A DNA stretch of 15,307 bases from Actinomycetota bacterium (GTDB lineage: Bacteria > Actinomycetota > Actinomycetes > Nanopelagicales > Nanopelagicaceae). Location: positions 1 through 15,307 of the forward strand of contig CANHFN010000011.1 of assembly GCA_947459935.1 (NCBI GenBank). Direction: 5' to 3'. Positions 1 to 6,438 of the stretch are shown piece by piece. The translations under genes and the position numbers were made by a program. Under the pieces are notes generated by a model that saw nothing but the letters and a program-made list of their open reading frames with translations, did no database searches and was not told the origin of the DNA. Within the stretch, counting starts at the first letter, position 1, and every line of letters begins with the position of its first letter.

Positions 1-205
1 CGCGACGAGCTTTTCCGGGCGCGCTAATACGTGGTTGTAGAGACATAGAAATGCATACCAATCGAGACGACAAGCGCGTCTCGGGTATAGCTCGCACTTT
101 TGGCGGCTAGGGCGAAAATAAGACTCGCATGTAGTGCTGAACTAAGTCAGCACTTGGGGGAAGTGCTTTGGTGCGGTCGCACCAACGGGTTAATTCTACC
201 GTGGA
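1..205. other. Non-coding stretch rich in inverted repeats, possible structured RNA
   Basis: No convincing reading frame lies here. Three sets of inverted repeats are visible. The first has arms CGAGACG (63-69) and CGTCTCG (77-83), extended by ATACC (55-59) with GGTAT (84-88) across a three-base bulge. The second has arms AGTGCTGA (133-140) and TCAGCACT (147-154). The third is AGCACTT (149-155) with AAGTGCT (161-167), which competes with the second for the same middle strand. A separate perfect hairpin at 168-185 is listed as a possible terminator. I could not match this to tRNA, tmRNA, RNase P RNA, SRP RNA or a cobalamin riboswitch. It may be part of a stable RNA that begins outside the window, or the 3' untranslated region of the metal-importer operon. 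The strand is undecided. Confidence 0.35.
168..185 (-). terminator. Possible terminator hairpin after cbiO
   Basis: A perfect inverted repeat, TTGGTGCG and CGCACCAA around a two-base centre (in practice seven pairs with a tetraloop), lies about 20 bases beyond the cbiO stop. No U-run follows on the minus strand, so it is not a classical intrinsic terminator. Actinobacterial terminators often lack the U-run. It could equally be part of the structured region to its left. Confidence 0.35.
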
Positions 206-949
206 TTATTGAATTGAAAAACCAACAGGAAGTTCAAGACGATTAGCAGCCAATAGCGCTGAATCCGTCAATATTTCATGCGTAGAACCATCAGCAACAA
301 TGACTCCACCCTTCAAAATAACTGAACGAGCACACAGCTCATATGCATAGGGAAGATCGTGTGTAACCATCACCATTGTTATGTCCAGTGAGCGCAAAAT
401 ATCGGCTAATTCACGGCGGCTTGCAGGATCAAGGTTTGATGAAGGTTCATCTAAAACAAGGATTTCAGGTTTCATCGCAAGCACAGTCGCAACAGCTACA
501 CGTCGGCGTTGCCCAAAGGAGAGGTGATGTGGCGGACGATTCTTGAACTCGCTCATCCCAACTAAGTTCAAAGCATCATCGACAATCGCATCTAACTCAG
601 CACCCCTTTTGCCCATGTTGTAGGGGCCAAAAGCAACATCTTCACCAACTGTTGGCATAAACAACTGATCATCGGGATCTTGAAAAACAATTCCCACCTT
701 TGAACGGATCTCTTTGATTGACTCTTTGTTCTTTGAATCAACTAGTTGACCGGCAACATGGATCGATCCGTGCGAAGTAGGGTGAATACCGTTCATGTGC
801 ATGACAAGTGTTGTTTTACCGGCTCCATTGGGACCAAGTAATGCAACACGTTCTCCTCTTTGCACCGAAAGATTTACGCCATAAAGTGCTTGATTGCCAT
901 CCGGGTATGCAAAAGCAAGATCTTTGATTTCTAAACTAGGCGTATTCAT
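206..949 (-). CDS. cbiO: ECF-type cobalt/nickel ABC transporter, ATP-binding subunit CbiO
   Basis: This is the cytoplasmic ATPase that powers metal import through CbiM and CbiQ. The 247-residue protein carries Walker A GPNGAGKT (39-46), Q-loop Gln90 in VFQDPDDQLF, signature LSFGQRRR (143-150, a variant of LSGGQ), Walker B ILVLDEP (163-169) and switch His197. The FQDPDDQLF stretch is typical of CbiO/EcfA ATPases. The ATG at 949 is chosen over a longer in-frame extension because it has a Shine-Dalgarno GGAAGA (955-960) five bases upstream and overlaps the cbiQ stop as TAATG. The extension would lie wholly inside cbiQ. It is the last gene of the operon. Family and subunit are secure. Whether the metal is Co or Ni is not decided by this subunit. 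Confidence 0.93.
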   Translation of the reverse strand: MNTPSLEIKDLAFAYPDGNQALYGVNLSVQRGERVALLGPNGAGKTTLVMHMNGIHPTSHGSIHVAGQLVDSKNKESIKEIRSKVGIVFQDPDDQLFMPTVGEDVAFGPYNMGKRGAELDAIVDDALNLVGMSEFKNRPPHHLSFGQRRRVAVATVLAMKPEILVLDEPSSNLDPASRRELADILRSLDITMVMVTHDLPYAYELCARSVILKGGVIVADGSTHEILTDSALLAANRLELPVGFSIQ

Positions 950-1752
950 TACATTCTTCCAATCAGTAATTGAGCAATAAAAATTAACGCAGCAACAAGC
1001 GGATAGATCATGGCTGTCAACCATATTGAGCCATTTATTTTATGTTGATGCTCTTGAGGTAACACTCCTTCGTAACCACGTGACAACATAGAAAGATGTA
1101 CTCGTTCGCCACGTTCGTAAGAACGAATAAATAGCGCGCCAGCTGCTGTTGCTAAAACTTTCCAGTGCTTTATTCCCGTAGCTTCAAAACCTCTGGACTC
1201 GCGCGCAACCTTCATTCTTTCCATTTCATCATTTACAACATTGACGTAACGCAACATAAATGAAGCTATTTGAACCATCAACACCGGGAGTTTTAATCTT
1301 TCAAGTCCGCGCAAGATTTCTCTAGCAGTTGTCGAGGTTGACAAAACAATTGCTGTCATTACGCCAAGAGTTCCCTTTACGACAATGCCAGCACCCGCAA
1401 TCAATCCTTCACGGTATAGCTCAAATGGACCCACTTGAATTGTCTCGCCAGCGCCAAAGAAGGGCATCAGGATTGCGAAAAAGACAAACGGGATTTCGAT
1501 TAATGAGCGCTTGAACAGCAGAGAAAAAGGAATCTTTGCGATGCGAACAACTGTTAGCAGCCAGATGAAATAGGCAATAAAGGCAGGCCATTGGATAACT
1601 GGAGTTGAAACAACAATCAAAATAAAGGTGACCGCTGAAATGATCTTCAAGTGCGAAGGTAGTGAGTGCACCAGAGAGTGTCGATGTAGGTAGAGCCTTT
1701 CACCCACATCATGTCCGTGGTGATGGTTCTCTTGCTCGACCTTAATTGCCAT
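949..1752 (-). CDS. cbiQ: Cobalt/nickel ECF transporter transmembrane subunit CbiQ (EcfT)
   Basis: CbiQ is the membrane scaffold that couples CbiO ATP hydrolysis to the substrate-binding subunit CbiM. The 267-residue protein has several hydrophobic helices. It carries the two EcfT coupling motifs, seen here as ARESRGF and, nearer the C-terminus, LSRGYEG. These are the Arg-Gly elements that dock into the ATPase. The N-terminus is His-rich: HHHGH followed by LHRHSLVHSLPSH, resembling the HxHxxxHxLP segment of actinobacterial CbiQ proteins. The ATG at 1752 is used because upstream codons run back into the preceding gene and lack family character. The GAAGG just before it sits closer than an ideal Shine-Dalgarno, so a TTG slightly upstream cannot be excluded. 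It overlaps the PDGLE gene by 11 bases and cbiO by one base. Confidence 0.9.
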   Translation of the reverse strand: MAIKVEQENHHHGHDVGERLYLHRHSLVHSLPSHLKIISAVTFILIVVSTPVIQWPAFIAYFIWLLTVVRIAKIPFSLLFKRSLIEIPFVFFAILMPFFGAGETIQVGPFELYREGLIAGAGIVVKGTLGVMTAIVLSTSTTAREILRGLERLKLPVLMVQIASFMLRYVNVVNDEMERMKVARESRGFEATGIKHWKVLATAAGALFIRSYERGERVHLSMLSRGYEGVLPQEHQHKINGSIWLTAMIYPLVAALIFIAQLLIGRM

Positions 1753-2050
1753 CCTTCTTTGGCTTGCGTGCAAGGAGTTTGAACCCAATTCCTGCAACAA
1801 CAGCTGTTCCTGTAACACCAATTATTCCTGCCACACCAACAGATGCTCGCTCATTATCAATTCCCTTAACTCCGTAATCGGCTAAGGCGCCATCAGCATT
1901 TGTGTGATCTTTTGCAGTGTCAATGAATCCGATATCTTGAGCAACTTTCTCTAATCCATCTGGAGAAGAGGACGCGTAGAAAGAAACAACCCCGGCAAGA
2001 AAAAGAGAAACCACAAATCCGATGATGTAAAACTTACGATTAGTTAGCAC
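1742..2050 (-). CDS. PDGLE-domain small subunit of the cobalt/nickel importer (CbiN/NikN-like)
   Basis: This 102-residue protein has two predicted membrane helices (about 7-25 and 68-92) flanking an external loop that begins SSPDGLEKVA. The PDGLE pentapeptide is at 30-34. PDGLE proteins occur beside or fused to CbiM/NikM and play the part of CbiN, the small subunit that helps load metal into CbiM. The GTG at 2050 is preferred over an ATG 39 bases upstream because it has a Shine-Dalgarno GGAGA (2057-2061) at six-base spacing. It also gives an 11-base overlap with cbiM, the same as the overlap with cbiQ at the other end. The tail RKPKK fits a cytoplasmic C-terminus. The family is clear; classical CbiN identity is not. 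Confidence 0.85.
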   Translation of the reverse strand: MLTNRKFYIIGFVVSLFLAGVVSFYASSSPDGLEKVAQDIGFIDTAKDHTNADGALADYGVKGIDNERASVGVAGIIGVTGTAVVAGIGFKLLARKPKKDGN

Positions 2051-2717
2051 TTCGAATCTCCAACTTCTGATTCTTGTTTTTCCATCCATAGACTAAGTCG
2101 CTACGGCTTGCTAAAACTGCGCTAACAGTTAAACCTGTTATCAATGCTTCACCGATTCCGATCAGGACGTGAGTTCCGACCATGGCACTTAGAACTGCAG
2201 ATGTAGAAAAAGTTGCCGTTGCGCCCATCGCGTATTGAATTGTAAAACCAACAGCTGCAGCGGGGACCGATAGCAATCCACCAAGGGCTGCAGCTACCGA
2301 GATCGAAGATTTATTCTTGGGCAAGAGTTTGCGAAGGAGCAAGAAGATTCCATATCCCGCCCACACTCCAAGTACGCCCATATTGAAAACATTCAGTCCA
2401 ATTGCTGTAAGGCCACCATCGGCAAACAACAAACCTTGCATGAGTAAAACAACGGTTAAAGCCAATGTTGCTGCCCATGGGCCAACTAAAACTGCAGCAA
2501 GTGCCCCACCTAATAAATGGCCACTTGTTCCTGCAACAACTGGAAAGTTGAGCATCTGTACGGCGAAAATGAATACAGCGGTTAAGCCAGCGAGTGGGGC
2601 AGTCTTTTCATCGAGTTGAGTCCGAGCACCCTTGAGCGCGGTTGCAACGCCTGCAGCTGCCAATCCGGCAAAGACTGCGGAGGTTTGAACATCAATAAAC
2701 CCGTCTGGAATATGCAT
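2040..2717 (-). CDS. cbiM: Cobalt/nickel ECF transporter substrate-binding subunit CbiM (or NikM)
   Basis: CbiM is the membrane S-component that binds Co2+ or Ni2+ and determines specificity. The protein starts MHIPDGF. Met1, His2 and His67 (in FPVVAGTSGHLLGG) match the residues known to coordinate the metal in CbiM/NikM structures, where the N-terminus inserts into the protein. This fixes the start at 2717, since the mature N-terminus must be Met-His. At 225 residues with about six or seven hydrophobic segments it has the usual length. It is the first gene of the operon. A TAACAT -10 element lies six bases before the ATG, implying a leaderless mRNA, and a Fur-family-like palindrome adjoins it. 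The operator favours nickel or zinc-type control, so nickel is a real alternative to cobalt. Confidence 0.93.
   Translation of the reverse strand: MHIPDGFIDVQTSAVFAGLAAAGVATALKGARTQLDEKTAPLAGLTAVFIFAVQMLNFPVVAGTSGHLLGGALAAVLVGPWAATLALTVVLLMQGLLFADGGLTAIGLNVFNMGVLGVWAGYGIFLLLRKLLPKNKSSISVAAALGGLLSVPAAAVGFTIQYAMGATATFSTSAVLSAMVGTHVLIGIGEALITGLTVSAVLASRSDLVYGWKNKNQKLEIRSAN
2057..2061 (-). promoter_or_regulatory. Shine-Dalgarno deciding a GTG start
   Basis: GGAGA on the minus strand lies six bases before the GTG at 2050, inside the cbiM coding end. It supports the short form of the PDGLE subunit over the ATG at 2089, which has no comparable site that I noticed. Confidence 0.6.
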
Positions 2718-2723
2718 GGCAGT

Positions 2724-2729
2724 ATGTTA
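2724..2729 (-). promoter_or_regulatory. -10 element of the cbi operon, leaderless arrangement
   Basis: TAACAT on the minus strand is followed by exactly six bases and then the cbiM ATG, placing the expected transcription start on the A of the ATG. I see no good -35 hexamer, which is common in Actinobacteria. Confidence 0.55.
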
Positions 2730-2746
2730 ATGCAAACGATTCGCAT
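2730..2746 (-). promoter_or_regulatory. Candidate Fur-family (Nur/Zur-like) operator of the metal importer
   Basis: The palindrome ATGC-N9-GCAT reads ATGCAA-ACGAT-TCGCAT on the plus strand. It agrees at nine of twelve positions with the Streptomyces Nur box as I recall it (TTGCAA-N5-TTGCAA). Its core TGCAAACGATTCGCA also resembles the 7-1-7 Fur/Zur layout. It covers -13 to -29 relative to the predicted start, immediately upstream of the -10 element, where a repressor would block polymerase. The regulator is not in the window. Confidence 0.45.
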
Positions 2747-2785
2747 CTGCATCTCAGAGGCAACTTACGCTCAAAATGGCCAAAT

Positions 2786-2831
2786 AGCCTAAGGCGCAGA
2801 CCAAATTCCCCGCTCGTTTTTAGGCTAAGGC
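2786..2831. repeat. Near-identical ten-base direct repeats in the cbiM/TPR spacer
   Basis: AGCCTAAGGC (2786-2795) recurs as AGGCTAAGGC (2822-2831), with one mismatch and a 36-base period. The first copy contains the nine-base palindrome GCCTAAGGC, and GCCT of the first copy can also pair with AGGC of the second. The second copy abuts the -10 element of the TPR gene, so a regulatory role is possible but unproven. Confidence 0.3.
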
Positions 2832-2834
2832 ATA

Positions 2835-2840
2835 TAAGTT
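2835..2840 (+). promoter_or_regulatory. -10 element of the TPR gene, leaderless arrangement
   Basis: TAAGTT is followed by six bases and then the ATG at 2847. No Shine-Dalgarno is seen upstream, consistent with a leaderless transcript. Confidence 0.5.
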
Positions 2841-2846
2841 TCTGGC

Positions 2847-3797
2847 ATGAGTGAAGACGATGGCATGGAAGAGCTCATCACAGAAGAAATGTTGTGGGAT
2901 CGCATCCCTGAGGTCGAAGGCGAAGAGCGCGCCAGTACCTATTACGAGTTAAGCGCTCGCATTTATGCGCGTGGTCAATATGACGAGGCTCTTGCATTAG
3001 CTGAAACAGCACGCGATATTTATTCACAACTTGGTGACTCTGCACCATCTGAAGGATTAGCCCAGGCGTATTCAGCAATCGGATACAACTTAAATCAGTT
3101 GAAGCGCATGGATGAAGCCGCAACTGCCATGAGCAAGGCAGTTGAATTATTGCGCGAGAACAAATCTCCAATTGCCCTAGAACTTGCCTGCACCCTTGGC
3201 GAGTGGTGGTATTCATCTAAGCAATACGACAAAGTGGTTGAAACAATGAATGAGTGCGCTCAAGAACATTTAGTTGACGGCAATGAAATTGGTGCGGCAA
3301 ATGATTTGCACTTAATTGGTTGCGCTGAACGTGAATTGAAAAATTATGAAAAAGCAATCGAAGCATTCAAAGAAGCGAGAGTTCTTTTCAAGCGAAATAA
3401 GGAAGTCATACATGTCGCCCGTTGTGATCAAAAAATGGCATCATGTTTGATTGAATTAGGTGAAGGCGAGCTAGCACTTGAAACTGCTCGCAAAGCAGTT
3501 GATGTTTTTGAAACTGGTCATGATCACCGCCGTGAAACATTTGCATCCTTTGAATTTGGTAAAGCACAAATCTTGCTTCAAAAATATGATGAAGGTTTAG
3601 CAACTCTTGAAAATGTTCTAGCGATTGTTAGTGAAGATGAACCCAAAGACTTTGATTTTATTGTTGATATTGAATCCCGCATTGCCAAGATCTTACGTAT
3701 GCAGGGTCGTGGTGAAGAAGCGGATGAAATCGAGCGTCGATTAAAGTCGGTTCAGGAAGCACTTGAAGATGCACCAGAGCTTGATCTCCTCAATTAA
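2847..3797 (+). CDS. Tetratricopeptide repeat protein
   Basis: This is a soluble, acidic, almost wholly helical 316-residue protein made of tandem TPR units. Recognisable units include ARGQYDEALALAETARDIYS, LKRMDEAATAMSKAVELLR, LKNYEKAIEAFKEARVLFK, GEGELALETARKAVDVFE and LQKYDEGLATLENVLAI, with the Gly/Ala/Tyr spacing of the TPR consensus. TPR arrays act as protein-interaction scaffolds. There is no signal peptide, membrane segment or attached enzymatic domain, so the partner is unknown. The gene is divergent from the metal importer and overlaps the start of the phosphatase gene by 29 bases, which suggests co-expression with that signalling enzyme. The start is supported by a -10 element exactly six bases upstream. 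The function beyond scaffold is not recognised. Confidence 0.85.
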   Translation: MSEDDGMEELITEEMLWDRIPEVEGEERASTYYELSARIYARGQYDEALALAETARDIYSQLGDSAPSEGLAQAYSAIGYNLNQLKRMDEAATAMSKAVELLRENKSPIALELACTLGEWWYSSKQYDKVVETMNECAQEHLVDGNEIGAANDLHLIGCAERELKNYEKAIEAFKEARVLFKRNKEVIHVARCDQKMASCLIELGEGELALETARKAVDVFETGHDHRRETFASFEFGKAQILLQKYDEGLATLENVLAIVSEDEPKDFDFIVDIESRIAKILRMQGRGEEADEIERRLKSVQEALEDAPELDLLN

Positions 3798-4302
3798 AGG
3801 TAAAGACCAACTCAGCATCACAATGGTGTGCCTCGGCAATATTTGTCGATCCCCAATGGCTGCGGCTGTATTAGCAGGCAAAACCGCTGGCTGGAATGCG
3901 CCAAGCATCAAAGTTCATAGTTCAGGAACCGGCTCTTGGCACGTTGGACAAGGCCCACACCCTTCATCAAAAAAGATTTGGGAAGCTGCGGGGTATAAGC
4001 ATTCACATATCGCTCAGCAATTCACAGCAAATGACTTCTTCATTCATGATTTGATTTTGGTTATGGATTCAAGCAATTATCACAACGTTGTATCTTTAGC
4101 AGAAAGTGAAAAACACCGAAGTAAGGTTTTTTATCTACGTAACTTTGACCCATCGCTAAGAGATATCGATCCAAGTTCTGCAGATTACTTCAAACTTGAA
4201 GTTCCAGATCCTTACAATCAAAGTGATGCAGCCTATGAAGCCACTTTATCTATGGTTGAACGTGCGGTGGACGGATTGCTAAAAGAACTAAAGAACCGAT
4301 AA
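3769..4302 (+). CDS. Low-molecular-weight protein tyrosine phosphatase
   Basis: This cytoplasmic enzyme dephosphorylates phosphotyrosine in proteins through a cysteinyl-phosphate intermediate. The P-loop CLGNICRS (21-28) shows nucleophile Cys21 and Arg27 in the C-X5-R-S pattern. The late DPY motif (147-149) supplies the general acid Asp147. The length of 177 residues is slightly above the usual 150-165 because of the N-terminal lead. The ATG at 3769 is used. A TTG two codons upstream is possible. The internal ATG at 3823 would delete the first beta strand. The start lies inside the TPR gene, so translation is probably coupled. The last 53 bases overlap the oppositely oriented MFS gene. An arsenate reductase of the same fold is an alternative, but DPY and CLGNICRSP favour the phosphatase. 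Confidence 0.9.
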   Translation: MHQSLISSIKGKDQLSITMVCLGNICRSPMAAAVLAGKTAGWNAPSIKVHSSGTGSWHVGQGPHPSSKKIWEAAGYKHSHIAQQFTANDFFIHDLILVMDSSNYHNVVSLAESEKHRSKVFYLRNFDPSLRDIDPSSADYFKLEVPDPYNQSDAAYEATLSMVERAVDGLLKELKNR

Positions 4303-5413
4303 CTGCACCGACTCCAGCAATAACTAGTGGCCACTGTATTCCAGCGCTACTCCATGTAGCACCACCCCAGATCCCTGCACCAAGAATGGCAAAATTCATT
4401 GAGGATTGGTAAACGCCTTGAACCTTGCCTTTATGTTCTGGAGGACTCAAAGATGCAATCCAAGCTTTACCGACTCCATCAGTCAATGCAGGAAAAACTC
4501 CATAAAAAACAATTGCGATTACGGCAAGTGTGTGATTTTTAGTTACTCCTAAACTAATATAGCCAAAGGCAAAGAAGAGTAAACCGATTGCGTAAACCAC
4601 TCGGGGATTAAACTTGTCAGACAATGCCCCAGCTGGATAGGCAAGCAATGCCGAAACGGCACTAAACAGCATATAAGAAGCAACCACACCCTTCGCAGAA
4701 AAACCTATCTGATGAAGTTGAAGCAATAAGAGTGCATCAGGAATATTCGTAAACTGAATTGCGACCAGAGTAGAAATTCTGATCTTTAGTCCAGAGGTAA
4801 GTTTGTACTTTCTTGGAGTTCTGACTTTTTCTTTGTGGACTTTAACAAAGGTATCTTTGACCAAGAAAGTAAGTAACCCCGACAATACCGCTGGAATTAG
4901 AGCCCATTTAGCAACAGCTCGCACGTCATCGTTGAGTAGGGAGAGTCCGATTAAAGCCAATGCAGGGCCTATTACAGCTCCTAAATTGTCTCCTGCTCTA
5001 TGAAAACCGAAGGCTTTACCAAGATCTCTTGTGTCGACTGAATCATTAATTAGAGCATCGCGAGGCGAGCTCCTCATGCCTTTGCCGATTCGGTCAGTAA
5101 CTCGACCAAAGAAAACTAACGGCCATGAGGCTGCTAGTACAACAAATAATTTTCCGAAACCTGCCATTGTGTAGCCAGCTGTAACAAATGGTTTTCGGCC
5201 AACTTTGTCGCTGAATTTTCCTGCATATAGTTTTGAAAAGCCTGCAGCTGCTTCGGCGCACCCTTCAATAACACCAAGGGCCAAAGGGGCAGCGCCAATA
5301 ACGCCGACCAATAGCAGAGGCAAAAGTGGGTACAAGAGATCGCTGGCAGCATCTTGCGTAAGTGAGACTAATGTTAAAACAACAAGATTTTTCGAGAGCC
5401 ACTTTCTTTTCAT
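4250..5413 (-). CDS. MFS transporter
   Basis: This is a major facilitator permease of 387 residues with about twelve hydrophobic helices. The cytoplasmic loop 2-3 motif A appears as GKFSDKVGRKPF. Its counterpart in the second half is GALSDKFNPR. RIGKGMRSSPRDALI after the fourth helix and the GVFPALTDGVGKAWI region are typical of a group of uncharacterised bacterial MFS proteins. The substrate cannot be told. The ATG overlaps the stop of the methyltransferase gene as ATGA and has no Shine-Dalgarno of its own, so it is probably translated by coupling. The 3' end runs 53 bases antisense into the phosphatase gene. The final TAG lies inside that gene, and the tail IRPPHVQP shows no family signature. 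Confidence 0.88.
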   Translation of the reverse strand: MKRKWLSKNLVVLTLVSLTQDAASDLLYPLLPLLLVGVIGAAPLALGVIEGCAEAAAGFSKLYAGKFSDKVGRKPFVTAGYTMAGFGKLFVVLAASWPLVFFGRVTDRIGKGMRSSPRDALINDSVDTRDLGKAFGFHRAGDNLGAVIGPALALIGLSLLNDDVRAVAKWALIPAVLSGLLTFLVKDTFVKVHKEKVRTPRKYKLTSGLKIRISTLVAIQFTNIPDALLLLQLHQIGFSAKGVVASYMLFSAVSALLAYPAGALSDKFNPRVVYAIGLLFFAFGYISLGVTKNHTLAVIAIVFYGVFPALTDGVGKAWIASLSPPEHKGKVQGVYQSSMNFAILGAGIWGGATWSSAGIQWPLVIAGVGAVIGSLVLLAIRPPHVQP

Positions 5414-6057
5414 CGTGGTAAGTGTTGCAAAGCCCAGTGATACATCGCGATGGCCCCAGCTGCAGATGCATTCATAGAACGCGTTGAACCATATTGATTG
5501 ATCTCATACAAAACTTCACAGACTGCAATACCTTCCTCCGACATCCCTGCACCTTCTTGACCAAACAAGAGAACACAACTTTCCGGCAACACGGCTGGTT
5601 CTAGTTGTTTTGATCCAGGAACATTGTCAATGCCAATAATCGGCAAGTTCTGCTCCTTGCAGTACTGCGCAAAATCTTGAATTGTAGGGTGATGCATCAC
5701 AGTTAAGTACCTGTCGGTGACCATGGCACCGCGCTTATTCCAATCGCGCTTTCCAACAATATGAACCCCAGATACATTAAAGGCGTTAGCTGTTCGCACA
5801 ATTGATCCGATATTCAAGTCGTGTTGCCAATTCTCAATCGCAATTTGGAGTTTATGACGTTTGGTATTTAAGTCTGCAACAATCGCTTCAACAGTCCAAT
5901 AGCGATAATGGTCTAACACGTTACGACGATCGCCATTCAGCAATAATTCAGGGTCGTATTGCTCGCCTTCTGGCCAAGGTTTTTCGTGGGGTCCAACACC
6001 CACAACAGGGAAAAATTCACCTGGGCCAATACTGGCGGGGGTGGTAGGCGAAGACAT
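5410..6057 (-). CDS. TrmH/SpoU-family RNA 2'-O-methyltransferase
   Basis: SpoU-family enzymes transfer a methyl group from S-adenosylmethionine to a ribose 2'-OH of tRNA or rRNA, using a trefoil-knot fold and acting as dimers. All three motifs are present. Motif 1 is NIGSIVRTANAF with its catalytic Arg, motif 2 is LLFGQEGAGMSEE, and motif 3 is STRSMNASAAGAIAMYHW. The 215-residue length suits the short TrmH-like class, preceded by about 60 residues of Pro/Gly-rich lead. The target nucleotide cannot be assigned, so no symbol is given. The start at 6057 is supported by a TAGAGT -10 element exactly six bases upstream. The gene heads a two-gene unit with the MFS transporter. Confidence 0.88.
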   Translation of the reverse strand: MSSPTTPASIGPGEFFPVVGVGPHEKPWPEGEQYDPELLLNGDRRNVLDHYRYWTVEAIVADLNTKRHKLQIAIENWQHDLNIGSIVRTANAFNVSGVHIVGKRDWNKRGAMVTDRYLTVMHHPTIQDFAQYCKEQNLPIIGIDNVPGSKQLEPAVLPESCVLLFGQEGAGMSEEGIAVCEVLYEINQYGSTRSMNASAAGAIAMYHWALQHLPR

Positions 6058-6063
6058 GTATGC

Positions 6064-6073
6064 ACTCTAAACT
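6064..6073. promoter_or_regulatory. Overlapping divergent -10 elements for two leaderless genes
   Basis: In ACTCTAAACT the minus-strand TAGAGT (6064-6069) lies six bases from the methyltransferase ATG (6057), and the plus-strand TAAACT (6068-6073) lies six bases from the ATG at 6080. The two hexamers share two base pairs. The whole divergent spacer is 22 bp, so a single polymerase-sized site probably serves both directions. Confidence 0.6.
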
Positions 6074-6079
6074 GAACAC

Positions 6080-6427
6080 ATGTCTGCTATCAACACGGTT
6101 GTGTACCTAATCCATATTCTCTCTGTTATTGGAATTCTCGTCCTTCTACTGCTCCAGTGGAACAAAAGGCCTCGCACACTTAATCCTGGCGTATTGCACG
6201 CAGGACTTACTGCCCTTCTTGCAGGCATAGTCCTAGTTGGACTGCATGATTCAGTTAAACCAGATGAAACTCTTAACCATACGAAAGTTGGCATAAAGCT
6301 ATTAGTTTTGATTGTCATTTTGGCTCTTGGATATAAGAATGTTAAGAAATCTGAACTTTCTAAGAATGTTTGGATAACGATGATCGGATTAACTTTTCTT
6401 AACATAATTATTGCCTCAGTAAGGTAA
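6080..6427 (+). CDS. Small four-helix membrane protein of unknown function
   Basis: The 115-residue protein is strongly hydrophobic with four predicted membrane segments: about 6-26, 38-56, 71-85 and 97-113. Short polar loops separate them, including QWNKRPRT and HDSVKPDETLNHTK. No catalytic motif or signal peptide is recognised. The start has a TAAACT -10 element exactly six bases upstream, so the mRNA is probably leaderless. The dacB-type gene begins 11 bases after its stop, suggesting co-transcription and perhaps an envelope-related role. I cannot name a family with confidence. Confidence 0.8.
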   Translation: MSAINTVVYLIHILSVIGILVLLLLQWNKRPRTLNPGVLHAGLTALLAGIVLVGLHDSVKPDETLNHTKVGIKLLVLIVILALGYKNVKKSELSKNVWITMIGLTFLNIIIASVR

Positions 6428-6438
6428 CTAACCGACTT

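Noticed and set aside
1..205. tRNA, tmRNA, RNase P or SRP RNA
   Set aside because: I looked for T-loop, CCA-end and conserved core motifs on both strands and found no match. The inverted repeats alone do not identify a family.
950..1024. N-terminal extension of CbiO upstream of 949
   Set aside because: The extension is Cys/Ser-rich, lies entirely within cbiQ, and competes with an ATG that has a good Shine-Dalgarno and a TAATG overlap.
2718..2846. Cobalamin riboswitch upstream of the cbiM operon
   Set aside because: I read the minus strand for a B12 box and the conserved core and found neither. The 129-bp spacer is also too short once the -10 next to the ATG is accepted.
6067..6405. 112-codon open frame antisense to the small membrane protein
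   Set aside because: It lies opposite a gene with a well-placed -10 element and clear membrane helices. Its own sequence has no recognisable features.
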